A DNA stretch of 64,000 bases from Tolypothrix tenuis PCC 7101 (GCF_002368295.1 NZ_AP018248.1:775101-839100), one strand, 5' to 3'; positions 54,867 to 63,787 are shown, counted from the stretch's first letter. Numbers and translations are program-made. Notes: a model not told the origin generated them from the sequence alone.

Positions 54867-56528
54867 GTGAAGAAAATCCTGATTTTATCTGCTAATCCTA
54901 CGAATACAGACAAACTACGCCTGGATGAAGAAGTGCGGGAAATTCAGGCTGGTTTGGAACGCGCCAGAAGCCGAGATCAGTTTGAAATTATCACGAAATG
55001 GGCAGTCAGAACTGACGATTTACGGCGTGCGCTTTTAGATTATGAACCGGAGATAGTTCACTTTTCTGGGCATGGTGCGGGAAATCAAGGTTTGGCGTTG
55101 GAAAATAATGCTGGAGAAATCCAGTTAGTAAGTACGGCTGCGCTGGCAAGATTATTTAAATTATTTAAAAATCAGGTTGAGTGTGTGTTGTTGAATGCTT
55201 GTTATAGCGAAGTACAAGCTGTAGCGATTCATCAACATATTGATTGTGTAGTGGGTATGAGTCAGGCGATTGGCGATCGCGCGGCGATTGAATTTGCTGT
55301 AGGCTTTTATGATGCACTGGGGGCCGATAGAACCTATGAGGAAGCTTATGAGTTTGGTTGTACTGCTATTGATTTAGAGAATATTCCTGAGTCGGCAACC
55401 CCAGTGTTAAAAAGTAGGAATAATTTAACAGATAACTCAGAAACGAATCAAGGAACTTCTCAAGAATCAACATCGGCAGTCAAAGTAATTTCTTTAGAAA
55501 ATCCTGAAGGGCAAGTACCTCTAGATTCTGCTTTTTATATTGAGCGTCCGCCGATTGAAACGGACTGTTATGAAACTATTCTCAAACCTGGGGCATTAAT
55601 TAGAATTAAAGCACCTCGGCAGATGGGTAAAACTTCTTTGATGACGCGGATTCTCAATCATGCTCATCAACATGATTATCAATATGCATCTGTGAATTTT
55701 CAATCAGCCGATGCAGAATTTCTGAGTAGTTTGGATTTATTTTTACAGTGGTTTTGTGCCAGTATCACTAATGAATTAAATATTCCTGTGAAGTTAGAAG
55801 ATTATTGGCAGGGGGTTTTGGGTAGCAAAAATAAATGTACAAATTACTTTCAGCGCTATTTATTACCTGTAATTAATACTCCTATTGCTTTGGGTTTGGA
55901 TGAAGTAGATGAAGTTTTCAAACATCCCGTAATTGCAGCAGATTTTTTTGGATTGTTACGGGCTTGGCATGAACGGTCAAAAAATGAATTAGTCTGGAAA
56001 AATCTTAGGTTGGTAATTGCTCATTCTAAAGAAGTTTACATTCCATTAAATATTAATCAGTCACCTTTTAATGTGGGTTTACCAATTGAATTACCAGATT
56101 TAAATCACTCACAAGTGCAGGATTTGGTCAAGCGTCACGGTATAAATTGGTCTGATTCCCAGGTGGAAGAATTGAGAAAGTTGGTTGATGGTCATCCTTA
56201 TTTAGTGAGGGTAGCACTTTATGAAATTGCTCGTGGTAGGATAACGCTGCCGAAACTACAACAAATTGCGGCAACAGAAGAAGGGCCTTATAGCGATCAT
56301 TTGCGTCGCCATTGGTTAAATTTGCAAATAGATGCAGAGTTATTAGCTGCAATTGCACAAGTAGTAACAGCAGATTCTCCTGTGAATGTGGGAGTAGAAG
56401 CAGCGTTTAAACTCCGTAGTATGGGACTGGTGAAATTTCAGGGTAATGATGTGATACCTTTGTGTGATTTATATAGACAATATTTTTCTGCGCGCCTCGG
56501 AATTAAACAAGGCAATTCCCCCACATAA
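54867..56528 (+). CDS. CHAT-domain caspase-like protease fused to an AAA/STAND ATPase
   Basis: 553 residues. The N-terminal CHAT domain holds the dyad H69 (VHFSGHG) and C112 (LLNACYS), as in caspase-like TPR-CHAT and separase-related proteases. After a polar linker, an ATPase begins near 213 with YIERPP, Walker A RQMGKTSLM (about 251-259), Walker B LGLDEVDEVF and a winged-helix-like end. This ATPase class (ORC/STAND) usually oligomerises on a trigger and activates the fused effector. No gasdermin or TPR-target gene is adjacent, so the substrate is unknown. Start is GTG 54867. The gene sits in a 20-bp inverted-repeat cassette in an island of conflict-type genes. Confidence 0.9.
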   Translation: MKKILILSANPTNTDKLRLDEEVREIQAGLERARSRDQFEIITKWAVRTDDLRRALLDYEPEIVHFSGHGAGNQGLALENNAGEIQLVSTAALARLFKLFKNQVECVLLNACYSEVQAVAIHQHIDCVVGMSQAIGDRAAIEFAVGFYDALGADRTYEEAYEFGCTAIDLENIPESATPVLKSRNNLTDNSETNQGTSQESTSAVKVISLENPEGQVPLDSAFYIERPPIETDCYETILKPGALIRIKAPRQMGKTSLMTRILNHAHQHDYQYASVNFQSADAEFLSSLDLFLQWFCASITNELNIPVKLEDYWQGVLGSKNKCTNYFQRYLLPVINTPIALGLDEVDEVFKHPVIAADFFGLLRAWHERSKNELVWKNLRLVIAHSKEVYIPLNINQSPFNVGLPIELPDLNHSQVQDLVKRHGINWSDSQVEELRKLVDGHPYLVRVALYEIARGRITLPKLQQIAATEEGPYSDHLRRHWLNLQIDAELLAAIAQVVTADSPVNVGVEAAFKLRSMGLVKFQGNDVIPLCDLYRQYFSARLGIKQGNSPT

Positions 56529-56536
56529 AATATACA

Positions 56537-56645
56537 GTAGGGTGTGTTGTCGCGCAGCGCAACGCACCGCCGCATAGATGGTGCGTTACGGCTAAATTTC
56601 ATTGTCTCTGTGTCCGAAATCCTTTTATAGCCGTAACACAACGCC
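56537..56645. repeat. Dispersed repeat, copy B
   Basis: Shares the GTAGGGTGTGTT start and a 30-base identical core with copy A, in the same orientation; the 3' end is truncated (GTAACACAACGCC). A small CGCGGG/CCCGCG hairpin follows at 56657-56671. Confidence 0.82.
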
Positions 56646-56741
56646 ACTTGCTACAACGCGGGAAACCCGCGCAACGCAGTGGCTCCCCTACTTTATAAAT
56701 GGTCTCTTATTTATCAATTTCTAATCACTAGCAATATATTT

Positions 56742-57368
56742 ATGGTTCAGATTATTCAGGGTAAAGATGTCAGCCTCAATCAGTTGATTGAGGAATTTGA
56801 TTTACAACGTAATGATGATGAAAACTTCTTTCGTGAATGGCAGGAGAATTTACCAGAACTGAATGATTTAGAAAGGCAAAATATTGCAGAAATCAAAACC
56901 GAATATCAGCATTTATCTCGATATCCCATTTTAGAACCTGTAGTCAAAATGGTGGTACTTTCTCCACTATTGCGTCTAGCAGGGTTTTATCAACCACCTT
57001 TCTATATTGCTTCTGAGGAAGAGGTGGAAATTTCTTCGGAAGATGAAGGCACAATTATTCGATGACGCATTGATATATTGGTATTTCATCCACCATTATG
57101 GGTGCTGGTAATTGAGGCAAAAAGGGCGCAATATTCTTTAACTGTTGCCATTCCCCAAGCTTTAGCTTATATGTTAGCTGATACCAATACAGAAAAACCT
57201 GTTTTTGGCTTTGTCACTAATGGTAATGAATTTAGATTTATCAAACTGATCAAAGGTGTAATTCCTCAATACGCTCTATCCGATTTATTTGCTTTAGATA
57301 GCCGAGATGACCTTTATACTGTCATCAAAATATTAAAACGCCTAGCTGATTTAATTCGTAATTCGTAG
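56742..57368 (+). pseudogene. PD-(D/E)XK nuclease-like protein interrupted by an in-frame TGA
   Basis: From ATG 56742 the frame reads 107 codons to a TGA at 57063-57065, then continues in the same frame as sense to 57368 (209 codons in all). After the stop it gives RIDILVFHPP and WVLVIEAKRAQ, the D and E-x-K of a PD-(D/E)XK nuclease fold, as in type I restriction R-subunit-type N-terminal domains. The Gly expected in the position (GRIDIL) would be GGA, one base from TGA. It is either a recent nonsense mutation, a TGA error, or readthrough. The catalytic motif is all downstream of the stop, so the short product alone would be inactive. Confidence 0.75.
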
Positions 57369-57401
57369 GCATAGGTACGCTAACCCACATCATTTACCAG
57401 A

Positions 57402-57466
57402 CAGTCAACAGTCAACCGTCAACAATCAACAGTCAACCGTCAACAATCAACAGTCAACCGTCAACC
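57402..57466. repeat. GTCAACA/GTCAACC short tandem repeat
   Basis: About nine 7-bp units arranged in a higher-order 28-bp pattern, ending eight bases before the AAA-WD40 start codon, where they occupy its leader. Confidence 0.85.
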
Positions 57467-57473
57467 ATCCCTT

Positions 57474-60400
57474 ATGACAAAGTACCAGTATCAAGTCGGG
57501 GGGAGTTTGCCCCAAGATGCACCCACATATGTCAGACGACAAGCTGACGATGACATCTATGCAGGCTTGACTCAGGGTGAATTTTGTTATGTTCTCAATT
57601 CGCGGCAGATGGGGAAATCTAGTTTGCGGGTGCAGGTGATGCAGCGCTTACAGGCGGAGGGGTTTGCCTGTGCGAATATTGATATTACTGCGATCGGGAC
57701 GGCAGATATTACCCCAGAACAGTGGTATGCGGGGGTGATTGATACCCTGGTGGGGAGTTTGAATCTTTATACTAGTTTTGATTTAGATAGTTGGTGGACT
57801 GAGAATAATTTGCTGTCGCCAGTGCAGCGTTTGAGTAAGTTTATTGAAACGGTTTTACTCAAAACAATTACCGAAAAGATTGTGATTTTTATTGACGAAA
57901 TTGACAGCATTCTGAGTCTTTCGTTCAATTTAGATGACTTTTTTGCAGTGATTCGCGATTGCTATAACCGCAGAGCTACCCAAGCAGATTATAATCGCCT
58001 GACTTTTGCTTTGATTGGGGTGTCTACCCCCTCAGACCTAATTCAAGATAAACGTCGCACTCCTTTTAATATTGGACGGGCAATTGATTTAACTGGCTTT
58101 CGACTGGATGAGGCGGAACCTTTGGCGCGGGGATTGGCGGCGGTGGATGATTCTGGGGAGTTAATGCGGGTGGTGTTGGCGTGGACGGGGGGACAGCCGT
58201 TTTTGACACAGAAGGTTTGTAAGTTGGTGGTGGGGGGGGAATGGGGAAGGGGGAATGGGGAAGGGGGAATGGGGAAGGGAGAAGGGGGAGAAGAATCTAA
58301 AATTCAAAATCCAAAATCTGAAATTGAGTTGTGGGTGGAGGATTTGGTGAGGAGGCGGATTATTGAGAATTGGGAGGCGCAGGATGAGCCGGAGCATTTG
58401 AAGACGATTCGCGACAGGATTATGGCGCGGGGGGAAGAGAGGACTGGGCGGTTGTTGGCGTTGTGTCAGCAGATTTCGCAGCAGGGGGAAATTGCGGCTG
58501 ATGATAGTGCTGAACAAACGGAGTTGCGTTTAACGGGATTGGTGGTAAAGCGGGATGGAAAGCTGCGAATTTATAACCGGATTTATGCTGAGGTGTTTAA
58601 GCAGGAATGGAGTGAAAAGCTTTTGGCAAAGCTGCGCCCATATTCTGATGCTTTTAATGCTTGGGTGGAGTCGCAACAACAGGATGAGTCGCGGTTATTG
58701 CGGGGAAAGACTTTGCAGGATGCTCAAGAATGGGCGACGGGTAAAAGTTTAAGCGATTTGGATTATCGGTTTTTGGCTGCTAGTCAGGAATTAGAAAAGC
58801 GCGATGTGCAAAGGCGCTTGGAGGCGGAAGAACAGGCGAAGCAAGTTTTGGCAGAGGCGAACCGCAAAGCTAATCGGCGGATTCAAGTTGGTTCTGTGGT
58901 GCTGGGGTTGGCGGTGGTGGGGGCGGTAGCATCGTTAATGTTTGCTCAATATCAATTAGGGCAAGCACGATTAGCTAGGACGGAAACGGATAATGCCAAA
59001 ACAGAGTTAAAAGAAGCGCAAACAGAAACAGAAACCACTAAGCAAGAGAATCAGCGCATATCGGTAGAGAATAAAAATTTATCAGCGCAAGCAGCACAGG
59101 CACAACGGAATCTGAATAATGCCAATGCAAACTTGAAAGCTGCAAATGCCAAAGTGAATGAGGCACAGCAAAAGCTGAAAATAGCAGAAGAGAAAGTAGC
59201 AGTAGCTGATGCGAAGGTGAGTCAAGCTGAGGGAAAGGCAAAGGAAACTTTTGAACAATTACAAACAACACAAAAGCAGCGTGAAGAAGCTGTTGCAGGT
59301 TTAAATCAGGCGAGGCAAGAACAAAAGCAGGCGAGGCAAGAATTACGAACAGCTAAAACTGATCTGAATGCAGCTGTTAATGCCCGTGCAAAGGCAGATG
59401 AAGAGAGAAAAATTGCTTTAAAGGCTACCCAATTAGAAAAAGCTGGAACAAATGCGTTGCGAGTGTTTGATACTTCAGGAGAAATCAATGGTTTGCTGTT
59501 AGCAATGCAGACTGGAAAAGAACTAAAAAGTCTGGTTAAGGACAAAAAATCTTTAGCAGATTATCCTGCTTATAGCCCTTTTTCTAGTTTACAAAACATT
59601 TTGTTAAATATTCGCGAACAAAATAGCTTGGAAGGGCATAGCGGAGATGTTTTCAGCGTCGTCTTCAGCCCTGATGGCAAAACTTTAGCTTCTGCCAGTC
59701 GTGACAGCACCATCAAATTGTGGAATCGCCAGACAGGCAAAGAAATTTCCACCCTGAGAGGGCATAGCAATTCAGTAATCAGTGTCGTCTTCAGCCCTGA
59801 TGGCAAAACTTTAGCTTCCGCCAGTTATGACAAGACCATCAAATTGTGGAATCGGGAAACAGGCAAAGAAATTTCTACCCTGACTGGGCATAGCGATGGG
59901 GTCTTCAAAGTCGCTTTCAGCCCCGATGGCAAAACTTTAGCTTCAGCCAGTGGTGACAACACTATCAAATTGTGGAATCAGGAGACGGACAAAGAAATTT
60001 CCACCCTGAGAGGGCATAGCGATGCGGTCAAAAGCGTCGTCTTCAGCCCTGATGGCAAAACTTTAGCTTCCGCCAGCGATGATGAGACGATCAAATTGTG
60101 GAATCGGGAGACGGGCAAAGAAATTTCCACCCTGAGAGGGCATAGCAATTCAGTAATCAGTGTCGTCTTCAGCCCCGATGGCAAAACTTTAGTTTCCGCC
60201 AGTCGTGACAAGACCATCAAATTGTGGAATCGGGAGACGGGCAAAGAAATTTCCACCCTGACTGGGCATAGTGATAGGGTCAACAGCGTCGTTTTCAGCC
60301 CCGATGGCAAAACTTTAGCTTCCGCCAGTGATGACAAGACCATCAAATTGTGGAATCGGGAGACGGGCGAAGAAATTTCCACTCTGAGAGGGCATAGTGA

Positions 60401-61460
60401 TGAGGTTACCAGCGTCATCTTCAGCCCCGATGGCAAAACTTTAGTTTCCGCCAGTCGTGACAAGACCATCAAATTGTGGAATCGGGACACTGACAAAAAA
60501 ATTTCCTCCCTGACTGCGATGAGAGAATTGGGCAACAACGTCGTTTTCAGCCCCGATGGCAAAACTTTAGCTTCTGCCAGTCGTGACAATACCATCAAAT
60601 TGTGGAATCGGGAAACAGGCAAAGAAATTTCCACCCTGAGAGGGCATATTGATGGGGTCTACAGTATCGTCTTCAGCCCCGATGGCAAAACTTTAGCTTC
60701 CGCCAGTCGTGACAATACCATCAAATTGTGGAATCAGGAAACAGGCAAAGAAATTTCTACCCTGAGAGGGCATAGCGAATCGGTCATCAGTGTCGTCTTC
60801 AGCCCTGATGGCAAAACTTTAGCTTCCGCCAGTCTTGACAAAACCATCAAACTGTGGAGTCGGGAAACAGGCAAAGAAATTTCCACCCTGAGAGGGCATA
60901 GCGAATCGGTCATCAGCATCGTCTACAGTCCTGATGGCAAAACTTTAGCTTCCGCCAGTGATGACAAGACCATCAAATTGTGGAATCGGGAAACAGGCAA
61001 AGAAATTTCTACCCTGACTGGGCATAGCGATGGGGTCAACAGCGTCGTCTTCAGCCCCGATGGCAAAACTTTAGCTTCCGCCAGTGATGACAAGACCATC
61101 AAATTGTGGAATAGGGAGACGGGCAAAGAAATTTCCACCCTGAGAGGGCATAGCGCACCGCTCTACAACGTCGTCTTCAGCCCCGATGGCAAAACTTTAG
61201 CTTCCGCCAGTTGGGACAACACCATCAAATTGTGGAATCAGGAAACAGGCAAAGAAATTTCCACCCTGAGAGAGCATAGCCAAGGGGTCAGCAGCGTCGT
61301 CTTCAGCCCCGATGGCAAAACTTTAGCTTCCGCTAGTTATTATGGCATCATCAAATTGTGGAGTCTGAGTCTTGATGATTTATTAGCCCAGGGTTGCAGT
61401 TGGCTGAAGGGTTATTTGATTAGCCATCCTGATGAGGCGAAGGTGTGTGAGGGGGGGTAG
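57474..61460 (+). CDS. AAA/STAND ATPase with TM segment, coiled coil and 14 WD40 repeats
   Basis: 1328 residues. The ATPase is at about 1-270 (VGGSLPQDAPTYVRRQAD, Walker A SRQMGKSS at 44-51, Walker B IVIFIDEID). A TM helix (VVLGLAVVGAVASLMFA, about 474-490) is followed by a long coiled coil (about 495-645) and 14 WD40 repeats (about 715-1305), enough for two seven-bladed propellers. The repeats are nearly identical (FSPDGKTLASAS and TIKLWNRETGKEISTL), so the DNA is a set of 123-126-bp copies, likely homogenised by recombination. Such proteins assemble signalling or death complexes in filamentous cyanobacteria. An intergenic-type low-complexity insertion lies at codons 250-282. Role unknown. 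Confidence 0.93.
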   Translation: MTKYQYQVGGSLPQDAPTYVRRQADDDIYAGLTQGEFCYVLNSRQMGKSSLRVQVMQRLQAEGFACANIDITAIGTADITPEQWYAGVIDTLVGSLNLYTSFDLDSWWTENNLLSPVQRLSKFIETVLLKTITEKIVIFIDEIDSILSLSFNLDDFFAVIRDCYNRRATQADYNRLTFALIGVSTPSDLIQDKRRTPFNIGRAIDLTGFRLDEAEPLARGLAAVDDSGELMRVVLAWTGGQPFLTQKVCKLVVGGEWGRGNGEGGMGKGEGGEESKIQNPKSEIELWVEDLVRRRIIENWEAQDEPEHLKTIRDRIMARGEERTGRLLALCQQISQQGEIAADDSAEQTELRLTGLVVKRDGKLRIYNRIYAEVFKQEWSEKLLAKLRPYSDAFNAWVESQQQDESRLLRGKTLQDAQEWATGKSLSDLDYRFLAASQELEKRDVQRRLEAEEQAKQVLAEANRKANRRIQVGSVVLGLAVVGAVASLMFAQYQLGQARLARTETDNAKTELKEAQTETETTKQENQRISVENKNLSAQAAQAQRNLNNANANLKAANAKVNEAQQKLKIAEEKVAVADAKVSQAEGKAKETFEQLQTTQKQREEAVAGLNQARQEQKQARQELRTAKTDLNAAVNARAKADEERKIALKATQLEKAGTNALRVFDTSGEINGLLLAMQTGKELKSLVKDKKSLADYPAYSPFSSLQNILLNIREQNSLEGHSGDVFSVVFSPDGKTLASASRDSTIKLWNRQTGKEISTLRGHSNSVISVVFSPDGKTLASASYDKTIKLWNRETGKEISTLTGHSDGVFKVAFSPDGKTLASASGDNTIKLWNQETDKEISTLRGHSDAVKSVVFSPDGKTLASASDDETIKLWNRETGKEISTLRGHSNSVISVVFSPDGKTLVSASRDKTIKLWNRETGKEISTLTGHSDRVNSVVFSPDGKTLASASDDKTIKLWNRETGEEISTLRGHSDEVTSVIFSPDGKTLVSASRDKTIKLWNRDTDKKISSLTAMRELGNNVVFSPDGKTLASASRDNTIKLWNRETGKEISTLRGHIDGVYSIVFSPDGKTLASASRDNTIKLWNQETGKEISTLRGHSESVISVVFSPDGKTLASASLDKTIKLWSRETGKEISTLRGHSESVISIVYSPDGKTLASASDDKTIKLWNRETGKEISTLTGHSDGVNSVVFSPDGKTLASASDDKTIKLWNRETGKEISTLRGHSAPLYNVVFSPDGKTLASASWDNTIKLWNQETGKEISTLREHSQGVSSVVFSPDGKTLASASYYGIIKLWSLSLDDLLAQGCSWLKGYLISHPDEAKVCEGG
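58223..58320 (+). repeat. Intergenic-type repeat inserted in the AAA-WD40 coding sequence
   Basis: GGGGAATGGGG-type heptamer copies and then TAAAATTCAAAATCCAAAAT, motifs elsewhere found between genes (for example 43.9 kb), are translated in frame as a Gly/Glu/Lys-rich segment and SKIQNPKSEIE. It interrupts the ATPase C-terminal part without breaking the frame. Confidence 0.75.
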
Positions 61461-61574
61461 GGGAAGGGGGAAGGGGGAAAGGGGAAGGGGGGAAGGGCGA
61501 TTATGTTCTATGAAAATCAGTATAAATGTAGAGTAGATGGGGAGTGATGAGTAATTTAAGACAACGGTTTAAGT

Positions 61575-61805
61575 TCTGAACTCGGAGTTTCTTGTTTGAA
61601 ACGAGAATGTTCCTACTTGAAACGAGAATGTTCTTGCTGGGAACGAGAATGTTCTTGTTTGGAATGAGAATGTCCCTATTTGAAACGAGAATGTTGCTGT
61701 TTGAAATGAGAATGTTTTTGCTGGGAATGAGAGTGTTTCTGTTCAGAACTCGGAGTTTCTTGTTTTGAAGGCGGAGTTTCCTGTTTTGAACGGGAATTTT
61801 CTCAG
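61575..61805. repeat. 21-bp tandem array, eleven units
   Basis: Units of exactly 21 bp with consensus near TTTGAAACGAGAATGTTCTTG; the outer units (1, 9, 10) use a CTCGGAGTTTCTTG version. Alternating A and B unit types indicate duplication and drift. Stops occur in translation, so it is non-coding. Confidence 0.88.
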
Positions 61806-61870
61806 CGCGAAGCTGTTGGGAAAATTACAGATGCGATGAATGGAAATGAAAGACGCGATGAATGGAAATT

Positions 61871-61995
61871 AGGGATTTCCAAGAAATAAATTATTCCATC
61901 TTGTGGGGCGGGCAAGATGCCCGCCACATAAACTGGGCGGACAAGATGTCCACCCCACAATAAATACTGGAATATTTTTTTATTTGGAAGTCCCT
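61871..61995. mobile_element. 125-bp MITE-like element inside a 39-bp direct repeat
   Basis: The ends are inverted repeats of about 28 bp (AGGGATTTCCAAGAAATAAA on the left, AGGGACTTCCAAATAAAAAA when the right end is complemented). A central GGCGGGCA/TGCCCGCC hairpin is present. The sequence TTACAGATGCGATGAATGGA and its following 19 bases occur both at 61825-61863 and 61995-62033, flanking it, consistent with insertion into, or duplication around, this site. Confidence 0.7.
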
Positions 61996-62020
61996 TACAG
62001 ATGCGATGAATGGAAATGAA

Positions 62021-62040
62021 AGACGCGATGAATCGCGTCT
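62021..62040. repeat. Dispersed palindrome AGACGCGATGAATCGCGTCT
   Basis: Fourth copy of the 20-bp element, at the 3' side of the outer-membrane protein gene; it may serve as its terminator hairpin. Confidence 0.8.
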
Positions 62041-62059
62041 CTACAAGGGGTGACTTTAA

Positions 62060-63787
62060 TTAAAATTGGCCTAGCTCTAAGTTGTAATTAAGGCTGAAGA
62101 ACCAACCATTAAAATCTATATTGGGGGCGGTGGAACCGCCAAAGCTAACGCCAGTCTGAAGGTTAAGATTGCTGTTTTTGGAGACTCGATAGGTTAAATG
62201 CCCAAATAAGCGATGAAATTCGTCTTCGCGGGCATCGGGACGATTGGTAAAATTTGACAGGTTGAACTGATAGTTAATGCCAACTTGTAGCGGTTTTTGT
62301 ACGTAGTAGCTTAAGGATAACCACAAAGAGTTAATAATCCGACTACGGCTTTCTGGATCAGCAAAACTGACGCTTAATCCATAGAAGCTATCGAGAAATA
62401 ATTTAGAACTTAGGGGATCTCGCCGCCCTATAGATAGGCGAATGGAGTTTTCACTTAAAAAGCGATCGCCTGAGTTGAAGGTATCACTGTTATTGGCGTA
62501 GAACAACATCTGATTACTCCAAGCAATTTCCCCATACATCCGGCGTGAGAGTTGCTGGTACAAACTGACGTTGAATCTCAACTGATTGTAATCATATAGC
62601 GATTGATCAAAATAATGAATCTGGGTGCCGTCAATGGAACCACTGATATAAGTCCTCGAACCTAAAGGAAAATATGCAGAGGCTAATGTCAGCCCATAAA
62701 AAATTAAGCTGTCTGGGATAGGGTCAACAGTTGAAGAAAAAATGTTATCTGTATAAAAGTAGCCAACACGAGCTTCTAGAATACCTATAGGTTGAAACTG
62801 CGGTACGGGTTTTTCTATTGGTGTTGGTGGCTGTTGTTCTAATTGTGGTGGATCTTCTATTGTTCGTGGCTTCACCCGCAATCCCAACTCTAAATTGTTC
62901 GTTTCAGATGGCGATTGTGTTTGTCTTTGCAATCTCTGTCTTAGCCTTTCTAACCTTTGAGAATAGTTCAGCCGGGGAGTTTCTAAGAGTTGCTCTATTT
63001 GCGATGGTGAAGGACTGGGAACAGTATTAGGTTGTACTTCTAATGGTGGTGGATCGTTCGGTGGCGGATTATTTGGCGGTGGATTATTTGGTGGTGGATT
63101 ATTTGGCGGTGGCTCGTTCGGCGGTGGATTGTTCGGTGGTGGATTGTTCGGCGGATTATTTGGTGGTGGGGGATTTGACGTATTGGGTGGCTGTTGATTA
63201 ACTTGCGCTGTTACTTGTCCTGGTGCAGTAGACTTGGGTAATTTTTGTGAATATAAAACTTTTAAGTTACTTGGCTGTTGACACCAGTTGTCTTGACAGT
63301 TGAAATTGGTTTTCGCAGCTTCCACAGCAGAGTCAAGCAAGGATAACTGCAAAGAGTTATTGGATTTTTGAAAGTTTTCTAAACAACTACTGCTTTGATT
63401 TAAGTTCTGAATGTCAATCTGCCCAGAGAAGGGTATTCTATGTGTTGGCTTTGGGAAGTTGTGAATTCTATTTATTTTTGCTAACTCTGCTAGTGGATTG
63501 TTATTTGCATCTGGTTGCAGCAGCTCGCATTGTCCATTAGCAATTTGTGCGATCGCTAAAGATGTGACGTTTGATGCTAAAGTTTTTGGCGGATTTAATT
63601 TACTCGCTAAGTTCCCATGAGAACTTGCAGCCGATGCTTTACCTACTCTGATGCAGTAACAGTTTGCACCACCAATAGCTAACAAAACCGCAAATACAAA
63701 ATTTTTCCAGCCCTTGGATTGCATCTTTGATGGCGTTGATCGCGTTTTCCCAACGTAGATCCAGTAGCTATCTCGGAAATTCCTCAT
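62060..63787 (-). CDS. Outer-membrane beta-barrel-like protein with Pro/Asn repeat linker
   Basis: 575 residues. A signal-type hydrophobic segment is at about 30-45 (NFVFAVLLAIGGANC). About 200-248 is a Pro/Asn/Glu linker built of NPPPN/EPPPN units, a likely wall-spanning segment. From about 340 to the end are alternating amphipathic strands (LEARVGYFYTDNIFSS, TYISGSIDGTQIHYF, LSIGRRDPLSSKLFLDSFYGLSVSF) closing with a C-terminal Phe, the signature of outer-membrane barrels recognised by BamA. No close family was recognised. The start MRNFRDSYW at 63787 is the longest open frame; a later start near the hydrophobic segment is possible. Confidence 0.82.
   Translation of the reverse strand: MRNFRDSYWIYVGKTRSTPSKMQSKGWKNFVFAVLLAIGGANCYCIRVGKASAASSHGNLASKLNPPKTLASNVTSLAIAQIANGQCELLQPDANNNPLAELAKINRIHNFPKPTHRIPFSGQIDIQNLNQSSSCLENFQKSNNSLQLSLLDSAVEAAKTNFNCQDNWCQQPSNLKVLYSQKLPKSTAPGQVTAQVNQQPPNTSNPPPPNNPPNNPPPNNPPPNEPPPNNPPPNNPPPNNPPPNDPPPLEVQPNTVPSPSPSQIEQLLETPRLNYSQRLERLRQRLQRQTQSPSETNNLELGLRVKPRTIEDPPQLEQQPPTPIEKPVPQFQPIGILEARVGYFYTDNIFSSTVDPIPDSLIFYGLTLASAYFPLGSRTYISGSIDGTQIHYFDQSLYDYNQLRFNVSLYQQLSRRMYGEIAWSNQMLFYANNSDTFNSGDRFLSENSIRLSIGRRDPLSSKLFLDSFYGLSVSFADPESRSRIINSLWLSLSYYVQKPLQVGINYQFNLSNFTNRPDAREDEFHRLFGHLTYRVSKNSNLNLQTGVSFGGSTAPNIDFNGWFFSLNYNLELGQF

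Larger units (their letters stand above)
54497..56709. mobile_element. Segment bounded by perfect 20-bp inverted repeats carrying the CHAT-ATPase gene
   Basis: TAAGAGACCATTTATAAAGT at 54497-54516 is exactly complemented at 56690-56709. Inside lie two direct copies of a dispersed repeat (54526-54673 and 56537-56645) that flank the single gene, plus a 33-base perfect hairpin. The TGTGTTA/GCGTTACGGC repeats and the ends have the look of a mobilised or duplicated cassette, but no transposase is present and no target duplication was found. Confidence 0.55.
61461..62059. other. Intergenic region rich in repeats
   Basis: Starts with a G-rich purine tract (61450-61500), then the 21-bp minisatellite, a 125-bp MITE-like element and a dispersed palindrome. 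No protein gene is supported. Confidence 0.75.

Noticed and set aside
59570..61138. Long minus-strand open frames opposite the WD40 region
   Set aside because: They mirror the repeated WD40 DNA and have no independent start signals or domains.
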